From JAAYUD01 sp963676865 (GTDB lineage Bacteria > Bacteroidota > Bacteroidia > Bacteroidales > Bacteroidaceae), in assembly GCA_963676865.2 (NCBI GenBank), contig CAXXSS010000001.1, positions 1,488,001 to 1,552,000 on the forward strand: 64,000 nucleotides of DNA. Reading direction: 5' to 3'. A program made the position numbers and the translations under genes. Positions 18,234 through 25,914 of this stretch are shown here, piece by piece (positions within the stretch are counted from its first letter, which is position 1; every line of letters begins with the position of its first letter). Below the pieces are notes generated by a model. The model saw only the letters and a list, made by a program, of their open reading frames with translations. It did not search any database and was not told the origin of the DNA.

Positions 18234-20051
18234 CTATTTTCTATTCTTCTTCTCTTTTTTACCCTCGTGCTTAGAATCAAAGAATTGTCGCCAATCCTCC
18301 TTAGGATATGCCTTCGATTCGCTCTTTTTGGCAGGTCTATCTTTTCTTTTATGTTCACCATAAGAACCTGATTCTTTTCGAGGAACATTACCGGAAGGAC
18401 TGTCCTTATCAGCTTCCTCAACAGCAACCTGACGGCCATTATATTGGACATTATTAAGAGCTTTAGCTACAAGCCCTGCTTGTTGCTCTCCGACTTCGAA
18501 GAAAGAAAAGTTTTTCATCAAATCTATGCGGCCTATATCGATGCGTTTGCCACGAATCTTGGAATTAACAAGTTGTATTAATTCTTTGGCATAGAAATTA
18601 TCCATCTTGCCGAGATTAATGAAGAATCGGGTAAAACCGGGTTCTGCCTTCGTCGAACGTTCTTTGCCACGAGAACGGAAAGAAGAAGTCTCTCTACCTC
18701 CGCGATCTCCTCCTCTTTCAAGAGGAATATCCAATTCATCATGACCTTTATAATAATCCAAGAAACGATTGAATTCGTGCGAAACAAGTCGTTTGATAAG
18801 ATCTTCCTTACTTAACCAATCAAGTTTACGATAAACCTCCGGCATATAAGGAGCTATTTCTTCCTCATTGACTTTTACTTTTTCAAGATCATCAATAACC
18901 TTCAATAGCTGTTTCTCACATATTTGTTTACCGGTAGGAATCACACCGATAGCAAACTGTTTGCTAATAACTTTTTCAATGGCGCGAATCTTTCCTCTCT
19001 CTCGAAGATTGACAATAGCAATAGATGTACCCGTTTTGTCGGCACGTCCTGTACGTCCACTTCGATGAGTATAGTTTTCTACATCATCGGGCAAACCATA
19101 GTTGATTACATGAGTCAAGTTTTCGACATCCAATCCACGAGCGGCAACATCAGTAGCTACAAGCAGTTGAAGATTCTTAATACGAAACTTCTGCATCACC
19201 GAATCCCTCTGCGCTTGCGACAAATCGCCATGCAAAGCATCAGCATTATAGCCTTCCTGCATCAACTTATCCGCAATCTCTTGTGTTTCAATCTTAGTAC
19301 GACAGAAAACAATACCATATATATCGGGATAGAAATCGACAATTCTTTTCAAAGCCGCATATTTGTCCTTCGCATGGACTAAATACATCACATGCTTCAC
19401 ATTAGCCGTACTCTCATTGCGGCGCCCAATCGTTATTTCTTTAGCATCACGCAGATAGTTCTTGGCTATACGAGCTATATCTTGGCTCATTGTAGCAGAG
19501 AATAAAAGCGTATTGCGATTGTCGGGAACTTGAGCAAGAATAGAATTGATGCTCTCGGTAAATCCCATATTGAGCATTTCATCTGCCTCATCAAGAACCA
19601 CATTCCCCACATTAGCAAGCGAAACTGTCTTCCGCTCCATCAGATCGATAAGCCTTCCCGGAGTAGCGACAACAACATGAACCCCCTGACGCAAACTACG
19701 TATTTGGCTTTCAATAGAAGAACCCCCATAGACCGGCAACACCTTCAAACCATTCAAATATTTGGCATAGCTACTCATATCGTCAGCAATCTGCAGACAG
19801 AGTTCACGAGTAGGGCAAAGTACTAAGGCTTGCGGGTAACGATCGGAAATATTTATCTTTTGTAAAAGAGGAATACCGTAAGCGGCTGTCTTGCCGGTAC
19901 CTGTTTGAGCTAACGCCACAAGGTCGTTATTCTCTCCCAATAAATAAGGAATCACTTCTTCTTGCACCGGCATGGGACTCTCATATCCCATTTCTTCAAT
20001 TGCTTTGCGAATGGCCGGAGCTACGCAAAGTTCTTCAAAACTCTTCATCAA
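18234..20051 (-). CDS. DEAD-box ATP-dependent RNA helicase with DbpA-type RNA-binding domain
   Basis: This 605-residue protein (possibly starting one codon later, MKSFEEL) carries the helicase motifs in order: the Q-motif region, AQTGTGKT (I), PTRELCLQ (Ia), VLDEADEML (II), FSATMS (III), RGLDVENLTHVINY (V) and YTHRSGRTGR (VI). A DbpA/CsdA-type RNA-binding domain lies at about 475-550 (FTRFFINLGKMDNFYAKELI). The C-terminal tail is lysine-rich and disordered. It resembles DeaD/CsdA proteins, which unwind rRNA duplexes in ribosome assembly and help in the cold. A -7-like box at 20079 precedes it. Confidence 0.93.
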   Translation of the reverse strand: MMKSFEELCVAPAIRKAIEEMGYESPMPVQEEVIPYLLGENNDLVALAQTGTGKTAAYGIPLLQKINISDRYPQALVLCPTRELCLQIADDMSSYAKYLNGLKVLPVYGGSSIESQIRSLRQGVHVVVATPGRLIDLMERKTVSLANVGNVVLDEADEMLNMGFTESINSILAQVPDNRNTLLFSATMSQDIARIAKNYLRDAKEITIGRRNESTANVKHVMYLVHAKDKYAALKRIVDFYPDIYGIVFCRTKIETQEIADKLMQEGYNADALHGDLSQAQRDSVMQKFRIKNLQLLVATDVAARGLDVENLTHVINYGLPDDVENYTHRSGRTGRADKTGTSIAIVNLRERGKIRAIEKVISKQFAIGVIPTGKQICEKQLLKVIDDLEKVKVNEEEIAPYMPEVYRKLDWLSKEDLIKRLVSHEFNRFLDYYKGHDELDIPLERGGDRGGRETSSFRSRGKERSTKAEPGFTRFFINLGKMDNFYAKELIQLVNSKIRGKRIDIGRIDLMKNFSFFEVGEQQAGLVAKALNNVQYNGRQVAVEEADKDSPSGNVPRKESGSYGEHKRKDRPAKKSESKAYPKEDWRQFFDSKHEGKKEKKNRK

Positions 20052-20078
20052 CTAATTATATGTATCTTAAATTGGTGA

Positions 20079-20086
20079 CAAAGATA
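20079..20086 (-). promoter_or_regulatory. Candidate -7 box for the helicase gene
   Basis: On the minus strand TATCTTTG matches the Bacteroides -7 consensus TAnnTTTG, 28-35 bp upstream of the helicase start. The -33 region is AT-rich without an obvious TTTG. Confidence 0.5.
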
Positions 20087-20097
20087 CGGATAATTAT

Positions 20098-21162
20098 TTA
20101 ATTATCTATCAATAAGAGACTTCTTAATCTATGAATCTTTGATTTACTAAGTCCAACCCCCTTTTGCAGGTAATTGTCGACATCTCCATACATCTGCCGT
20201 ATTTGATCGAAAGCAGCATCCAGAAAATCTTGTCTGGCAGCAAATATAGTCGTCACAGCTTCTTGGTATTGAGCAGGCAGGTCATAAGCAAATTTAGAAT
20301 ATTCAGTTACATTAAAATATTTATTGCTCAAGCAATAGTCTTCCATTATTTCGTCGTCGTTCACATCAAGAGCCGAGAGTATTAAAGCAGAAACAATTCC
20401 TGTGCGCCCTTCTCCCGAGGAACAATGAATAATAGCCGGATAGTTTTTAGGATTGAGCAACACATTGAATATTTTACGATATGTAGCCATATTTTGTTGC
20501 ACCTGATTCCTATTGTTCTGTTCAACTAGACGAGAGACGGTATCGCAAATAATTTCTTTTTGCTGCACTTTATGCAAGAGGTTATCTATTTCGTCTTCTT
20601 TAATAGGAAGGTTGACTACCTTGAATTCTTTTTCTACGTGAGAACGGTCGCGAATTTCGCGCTTATCCCTCAAGTCTATAATCGTCCGAATACCTAAATT
20701 ATGAAGAGCATGAATTGTCTCTTCGTCCATATTGTCTATCTCGGCAGAACGATACAACATCCCCCACCGAACGATTTTATTATCATTACGAACTCTGTAA
20801 CCACCTAAATCACGGAAATTCTGTATACCGGCAATATTCAGATTGCGGGCAGCCACCTTATAACGATACTTCCCATTAAAATCTATCAAGAAATAATATC
20901 GCAGCAGCGGATTATTAGTAACAATGGTGAGATAACCGCTCGATATATCGGTTATTGCTATAGGAGTCTCTTCAGAAATCTCATCAGGATTAGTAGAAGC
21001 ATACACCTTTACCTTGCCCGGTATAGAAGGCAAAGTTTCCCATTTCACGACACAATTACCGACATTGTTCTCTTCGCAAGCCACCAAAATATCGGGGGCC
21101 GTCTGAGAACACGAAGTGATAATGGGAACCAAAGACAAATAAATCCAAAATTTCTTCATCAT
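20098..21162 (-). CDS. Tyrosine/lipid phosphatase-like lipoprotein
   Basis: The 354-residue protein has a lipoprotein signal (MMKKFWIYLSLVPIITSC, Cys18). A beta-rich N-terminal region (about 25-105) precedes a Y_phosphatase3-type domain. Its start motif is AGIQNFRDLGGYRVRND, and the active-site P-loop is HCSSGEGRTGIVSAL, a complete CX5R signature with the catalytic Cys and Arg. Such periplasmic or surface phosphatases in Bacteroides are annotated as protein-tyrosine phosphatases; the natural substrate is unknown and could be phosphoprotein, phosphoinositide or another phosphoester. It appears to be a single-gene unit. Confidence 0.82.
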   Translation of the reverse strand: MMKKFWIYLSLVPIITSCSQTAPDILVACEENNVGNCVVKWETLPSIPGKVKVYASTNPDEISEETPIAITDISSGYLTIVTNNPLLRYYFLIDFNGKYRYKVAARNLNIAGIQNFRDLGGYRVRNDNKIVRWGMLYRSAEIDNMDEETIHALHNLGIRTIIDLRDKREIRDRSHVEKEFKVVNLPIKEDEIDNLLHKVQQKEIICDTVSRLVEQNNRNQVQQNMATYRKIFNVLLNPKNYPAIIHCSSGEGRTGIVSALILSALDVNDDEIMEDYCLSNKYFNVTEYSKFAYDLPAQYQEAVTTIFAARQDFLDAAFDQIRQMYGDVDNYLQKGVGLSKSKIHRLRSLLLIDN

Positions 21163-21219
21163 TGAATACTTCTCCTAATTCTTGGTACGATAATAGGCTA
21201 TCAACCAACAGGCACCTCA

Positions 21220-21227
21220 CAAAGATA
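21220..21227 (-). promoter_or_regulatory. Candidate -7 box for the phosphatase gene
   Basis: TATCTTTG on the minus strand, 58 bp upstream of the phosphatase start, fits TAnnTTTG. No strong -33 element is seen. Confidence 0.45.
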
Positions 21228-21298
21228 GATATTCTTTTCGAATTCTATCGGATATTTGCCTTAATTAGGCTAACTATAGAGATTTTAAGTTAAGAAAG

Positions 21299-21901
21299 TT
21301 ATTTGCACAAATCTCTCGATTTCTTGCCGAGATAGCCTCCATGATGACGTTTCGAATAATCTTCGATAGTAAAACCTGTCTTTTTCATCGATTCAACGAC
21401 CAAGATATCGCCAATAACAGTCATCATCGTAGTAGAAGTGGTAGGAGTCAATCCCAGCGGGCAAACTTCTTTGGGATTGCCGGTGCTGATACAAACATCC
21501 GACTCTTTGGCAAGCGGACTATCCGGATTGGCAGTAATAACAATAAACCTCAATGTGGGGTTAAGAGTATGAGCCAGCTCCGTCAATTCGACTATCTCAC
21601 GAGTTTTACCCGAATTGGAAATAAGCAATAACAAATCATTCTCTTGAAGAATGCCCAAATCACCATGTTGAGCTTCACTCGGATGAAGAAAGACTGCAGG
21701 TACACCTGTCGAGCAAAAAGTAGTTGCAATGTTCATTGCTATCTGCCCGGCCTTTCCCATACCCGAAGTAACTAATTTACCTCCTTTATTGTATACTTGC
21801 TCAACTATTAAGTCAACAGCCTGTTCGTAAGCATCCGTTATAGGGATATTCAACACGGCTTGAGCCTCTTTTTGTAGAATCTCATTTATTGAATCAATCA
21901 T
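21299..21901 (-). CDS. KpsF/GutQ-type SIS-domain sugar-phosphate isomerase without CBS domains
   Basis: This 200-residue protein is a single SIS domain. It has GGKLVTSGMGKAGQIAMNIA, the family motif FLHPSEAQHGDLGILQENDL, LLLISNSGKTREIVEL and a C-terminal PTTSTTMMTVIGD. These are the hallmarks of arabinose-5-phosphate isomerase (KdsD/KpsF), which makes arabinose 5-phosphate for Kdo synthesis. Standard KdsD proteins are about 320 residues with two C-terminal CBS domains, which are absent here. A short KdsD is the best guess; another sugar-phosphate isomerase remains possible. Confidence 0.78.
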   Translation of the reverse strand: MIDSINEILQKEAQAVLNIPITDAYEQAVDLIVEQVYNKGGKLVTSGMGKAGQIAMNIATTFCSTGVPAVFLHPSEAQHGDLGILQENDLLLLISNSGKTREIVELTELAHTLNPTLRFIVITANPDSPLAKESDVCISTGNPKEVCPLGLTPTTSTTMMTVIGDILVVESMKKTGFTIEDYSKRHHGGYLGKKSRDLCK

Positions 21902-21959
21902 TTTTTCTTATTTTTCGTACAAATATCAGTATTTTTCTATAAACTGCAATAGGTTTTTG

Positions 21960-21967
21960 TAATTTTG
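21960..21967 (+). promoter_or_regulatory. Candidate -7 box for the M16 protease gene
   Basis: TAATTTTG matches TAnnTTTG and ends 18 bp before the ATG at 21986. This implies a very short leader. Confidence 0.5.
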
Positions 21968-21985
21968 TAGTTCAAAACTCAACAA

Positions 21986-23242
21986 ATGGTCACATTCAAT
22001 ATATATAAAGAAGATAAGAAGGAGATACACCAAGTATATTCGTTGGACAACGGACTAAGAATTATTTTCTGTCCGAACAATTCGAAAGTAACCTATTGCG
22101 GCTATGCCATCAATGCAGGAACACGAGATGAGAATCCTAATGAACCGGGTATCGCACATTTTGTCGAACATCTCATCTTTAAAGGGACAAAAAAGCGTAA
22201 GGCAATTCAAATACTCAATCGTCTAAGCAACGTAGGCGGCGACATTGACGCTTATACCAATAAAGAAGATACGACATTCTACGCCACAGTATTAAACGAA
22301 TACTTCGATCGAGCATTGGAATTGCTAAGCGACATTGTCTTCCATTCCACTTTCCCAGCCAACGAAATAAAGAAAGAGACAGAAGTGATATTGGATGAAA
22401 TCCAATCTTACGAAGATACCCCCACCGATCTGATCTTTGATGAATTCGAAAACATCATCTTCAAAGGGCATCCCTTGGGATACAACATATTGGGCAATAC
22501 AGAGAGTATTCGCCAGTTCGGGACAGCCGAAGCGCTTTCTTTTGTTCAGCGTTATTATCAGCCCAATAACATGATACTGTTTATATCGGGTAATCAGGAT
22601 TTAAAAAAGATAATACGATTGGCCGAGAAATACACTTCGGATATTCCTTCGTTTAATACGAACTTATCAAGAAAAGCTCCAACCGATTATCGGCCCGAGC
22701 ACATTGAGATAGATCGTGGCACGCATCAAACGCACGTCATCATTGGCTGCCCGGGCTACAAAGCATATCATCCAAAGTCTGCAAGTCTATATCTCATAAA
22801 CAATGTTCTCGGTGGAGCAGGCATGAACAATCGTCTCAACCTGTCACTAAGAGAGCGATCGGGATTAGTCTATACGGTAGAATCCAGTCTAACAGGATAT
22901 ACTGACACGGGAGAATTTTGCATTTACTTCGGATCGGACCCTGAAGATACAAACCGCTGCATTCGGCTGATAAACCGAGAACTCAAAAAGTTGAGAGAAA
23001 AGAAACTAAGCCCATTACAACTATCCATCGCCAAGCAACAACTGATAGGGCAGCTTATCATTGCATCCGAAAATGATGAGAACAATGCCCTTGATATAGC
23101 TAAGACATTCCTGCATTTTAATCGCTACGACACATTGTACGAGGCTTGCCGCCGCATAGACGCACTCACGGCAGAAGAACTAATAAATGTCGCCAACGAA
23201 AATTTTGCAGAGAGCAATCTTACCACGCTGATTTTCAAATAA
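21986..23242 (+). CDS. M16-family zinc metalloprotease (processing-peptidase-like)
   Basis: The 418-residue protein carries the inverted zinc motif HFVEH (H58, E61, H62), with the downstream metal-binding Glu in the KKETEVILDEIQSYED region. A second, non-catalytic M16 domain follows from about residue 185, with the typical R/Y pair segment GAGMNNRLNLSLRERSGLVY. There is no signal peptide, so it is probably cytoplasmic. Proteins of this size resemble PqqL/YmxG/mitochondrial-processing-peptidase homologues and degrade or trim peptides. It is a monocistronic plus-strand gene facing the TCA cluster. Confidence 0.9.
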   Translation: MVTFNIYKEDKKEIHQVYSLDNGLRIIFCPNNSKVTYCGYAINAGTRDENPNEPGIAHFVEHLIFKGTKKRKAIQILNRLSNVGGDIDAYTNKEDTTFYATVLNEYFDRALELLSDIVFHSTFPANEIKKETEVILDEIQSYEDTPTDLIFDEFENIIFKGHPLGYNILGNTESIRQFGTAEALSFVQRYYQPNNMILFISGNQDLKKIIRLAEKYTSDIPSFNTNLSRKAPTDYRPEHIEIDRGTHQTHVIIGCPGYKAYHPKSASLYLINNVLGGAGMNNRLNLSLRERSGLVYTVESSLTGYTDTGEFCIYFGSDPEDTNRCIRLINRELKKLREKKLSPLQLSIAKQQLIGQLIIASENDENNALDIAKTFLHFNRYDTLYEACRRIDALTAEELINVANENFAESNLTTLIFK

Positions 23243-23251
23243 CAATCAAAG

Positions 23252-23270
23252 AACTTTTACAGTAAAAGTT
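23252..23270. terminator. Short bidirectional hairpin between M16 and citrate synthase genes
   Basis: AACTTTTAC and GTAAAAGTT pair around a single base in the 35-bp gap between two convergent stop codons. The stem is AT-rich and short, so it is a weak terminator candidate. Confidence 0.5.
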
Positions 23271-23277
23271 TAATATC

Positions 23278-24627
23278 TCAACGGCTTTTGATGGATATAT
23301 AATCTTTCTTCTCTGTTATAGCATTCATATATGCAGGACGAATAATGCGTTTACCGTCGAAAGTCAATTCTTCTATCCGATGTGCACTCCAGCCTACGAT
23401 ACGCGCCATTGCAAACAAGGGCGTATAAATTTCAATAGGCAATCCTATCATATCGTATACGAAGCCTGAATAGAAGTCTACATTCGAACAGACATCTTTG
23501 GCATTCTTGCCTTTAAACTTTTTAAGAGTAACGATAGCCCGATCTTCCAAAAGGCGCAAAAAGTTGTACTCTTCTTCCCTACCTTTTTCTTTTGCCAATT
23601 CGCCAGCCAGTTTCTTCAACAATTCGGCACGAGGATCGGATAATGTATAAACGGCATGACCAATGCCATAAATCAATCCCTTCTTATCATAAACTTCTTT
23701 TTTTAAGATACGCAATAGATAATTATCAATTTCATCTGCATTCGCCCAATCTTTAATAGACTCCTTGAGATGCTCAAGCATTTTCACTACAGCGATGTTT
23801 GCTCCACCATGCAAAGGTCCCTTCAACGAACCAATACCGGCTGCTATGGACGAATACGTATCGGTACCGGTAGAACTTGTAACACGAACTGTGAATGTAG
23901 AATTATTACCGCCGCCATGCTCCGCTTGAAGAATTAATAACAAATCGAGCGTTCGGGCATCCAGTTCGGTATAGTTATTCTTCAACATAAACAGAAAGTT
24001 TTGAGCAATAGATAGATTCTCCTGAGGGTGACGAATATGTAACGAACGTCCAAGCTGACTGTGACGCCAGATATTGTAAGCATATGCTATGATAGTGGGA
24101 AATCTAGAGATCAGTTCGACAGACTGACGAATCAGATTATCGCGAGAAGTATCTTCGGGATTGCTGTCGAAATTATACATTTCGAGTACACTACGAGCCA
24201 AGATATTCATAATATTCTCTCCCTCAAGGTCTATTATGTTCATCTTTATCTTTTGGCTCAAGGGCATATTATCAATAATAATTTGGCCAAAATAAGTGAG
24301 CTCTTCGTTATCAGGCAAATGTCCGGACAACAATAGATAGGCTATTTCTTCAAATCCAAAACGTTTCTCATCGAGGATTGCATCGACCAAATCTTCAACA
24401 TCATAGCCACGATAATAAAGTTTGCCGGGAATAGGTTGAATACTCCCATCCGGCAAACGCTTCGTCCCTATAACATTACCTATTTTGGTTAAGCCAACCA
24501 GCACGCCTGTACCATCTTCATTGCGCAACCCTCTTTTTACATTGTATTTTGCAAAAAGAGAATTGTCTATTTTACCTGATTGCTTTGCCGATTCAGATAA
24601 TTTGAATAGCAGATATTCTTTTTTCAT
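23278..24627 (-). CDS. gltA: Citrate synthase
   Basis: The 449-residue protein condenses acetyl-CoA and oxaloacetate to citrate. It shows the family core GKLYYRGYDVEDLV, LLILQAEHGGGNNSTFTVRV (His), LKGPLHGGANIAVVKML (His) and GIGHAVYTLSDPRAE, with the C-terminal catalytic Asp and Arg region near NVDFYSGFVYDMIGLP. An N-terminal extension of about 50 residues precedes the core. It is the last gene of a three-gene cluster acn-icd-gltA on the minus strand, 14 bp after icd, which together converts oxaloacetate and acetyl-CoA to 2-oxoglutarate. Confidence 0.93.
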   Translation of the reverse strand: MKKEYLLFKLSESAKQSGKIDNSLFAKYNVKRGLRNEDGTGVLVGLTKIGNVIGTKRLPDGSIQPIPGKLYYRGYDVEDLVDAILDEKRFGFEEIAYLLLSGHLPDNEELTYFGQIIIDNMPLSQKIKMNIIDLEGENIMNILARSVLEMYNFDSNPEDTSRDNLIRQSVELISRFPTIIAYAYNIWRHSQLGRSLHIRHPQENLSIAQNFLFMLKNNYTELDARTLDLLLILQAEHGGGNNSTFTVRVTSSTGTDTYSSIAAGIGSLKGPLHGGANIAVVKMLEHLKESIKDWANADEIDNYLLRILKKEVYDKKGLIYGIGHAVYTLSDPRAELLKKLAGELAKEKGREEEYNFLRLLEDRAIVTLKKFKGKNAKDVCSNVDFYSGFVYDMIGLPIEIYTPLFAMARIVGWSAHRIEELTFDGKRIIRPAYMNAITEKKDYISIKSR

Positions 24628-24641
24628 AACTCTTTTGTCTT

Positions 24642-25913
24642 TTATATAATACCATTTAACGACTTCATTATTTCATCACCAAACTCCACAGTGCCCAACG
24701 ACTCACCATCTGTCATAAACCGTGCGAGATCGTGGGTAGCCCTTCCTCTTAAAAAACAAGACTCCAGAGCTTTTTCAATAAGCAAACCCGCTTCGTCCCA
24801 GCCAATATATCTGAGCATCATCGCAGAAGAAAGCAACAAAGAAGAAGGATTGACGATATTCTTTCCGGCAATATCAGGCGCCGTACCATGTGTTGCCTCA
24901 AATATTGCATAACCATTTTCATCGTTGATATTGGCACCTGGCGCCATACCTATACCACCGACCATAGCTGCCAATTGATCGCTAATGTAATCTCCATTAA
25001 GATTCATTGTAGCAATGACCGAATAATCTTCCGGATACAACAACGTATTTTGCAAGAAAGCATCACATATACAATCTTTTATAATAACTCTACCAGATTC
25101 TTTAGCTTCTCTTAAAGCCTCATCAGCCTTTACACTCCCCTGCTCTTTCTTAATGATATCATATTGCATCATAGTGAATACTTGCTCTCCAAATTCACGC
25201 TCGGCCAAAGCATATCCCCACAATTTAAATCCTCCTTCCGTGAATTTCATAATATTCCCCTTATGTACCAAGGTAACACTCGATTTATGATTCAAAAGGG
25301 CATAATTTATTGCCGCACGTACCAAACGTTCACTTCCTTCAATAGAAACAGGTTTGATACCCAGAGAAGAAGTCTGTGGAAAACGTATATTTGAAACATG
25401 CATCTCATCTATCAGGAACCTCAAGACCTTCTCTACTTCGGGAGTACCCGATTTCCATTCGATTCCGGCATAAATATCTTCCGTATTTTCTCTAAAGATG
25501 GTCATATCTACTTTTTGTGGCTCCTTTAGCGGTGAAGCAACTCCTTCGAACCATCTCACGGGACGAAGACACACAAACAGATCGAGCGTCTGTCGCAAAG
25601 CAACATTCAGAGAACGAATTCCTCCACCAATCGGTGTAGTCAACGGTCCTTTAATCCCCACCAAATAATCACGAAAAGCATCCAGCGTAGCTTGAGGCAA
25701 CCATTCTCCTGTCAATTGATATGCTTTGCCTCCTGCAAGCACCTCTTTCCATTCAATTTGCCTCTTCCCACAATACACTTTAGAAACCGCTTTATCTACA
25801 ACCTTGTGACAAACGGAAGTTATCTCAGCTCCTACACCATCCCCTTCGATATAAGGAATAGTGACGTTATCCGGAACAATCAATTTACCATTTAATTTTC
25901 TAATCTTACCCAT
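24642..25913 (-). CDS. icd: Isocitrate dehydrogenase, predicted NAD+-dependent
   Basis: The 423-residue protein matches the dimeric bacterial isocitrate dehydrogenase: IPYIEGDGVGAEIT, the substrate loop GGGIRSLNVALRQ (Ser phosphorylated by AceK in E. coli), FRENTEDIYAGIEW, LVHKGNIMKFTEGGFK and NLNGDYISDQLAAMVGG. In the cofactor pocket the sequence reads HGTAPDIAGKNIVNP, where E. coli has HGTAPKYAGQDKVNP. Asp-Ile in place of Lys-Tyr is the established marker of NAD+ rather than NADP+ use in this family. The gene lies 1 bp after the aconitase stop and 14 bp before gltA. Confidence 0.92.
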   Translation of the reverse strand: MGKIRKLNGKLIVPDNVTIPYIEGDGVGAEITSVCHKVVDKAVSKVYCGKRQIEWKEVLAGGKAYQLTGEWLPQATLDAFRDYLVGIKGPLTTPIGGGIRSLNVALRQTLDLFVCLRPVRWFEGVASPLKEPQKVDMTIFRENTEDIYAGIEWKSGTPEVEKVLRFLIDEMHVSNIRFPQTSSLGIKPVSIEGSERLVRAAINYALLNHKSSVTLVHKGNIMKFTEGGFKLWGYALAEREFGEQVFTMMQYDIIKKEQGSVKADEALREAKESGRVIIKDCICDAFLQNTLLYPEDYSVIATMNLNGDYISDQLAAMVGGIGMAPGANINDENGYAIFEATHGTAPDIAGKNIVNPSSLLLSSAMMLRYIGWDEAGLLIEKALESCFLRGRATHDLARFMTDGESLGTVEFGDEIMKSLNGII

Positions 25914-25914
25914 T

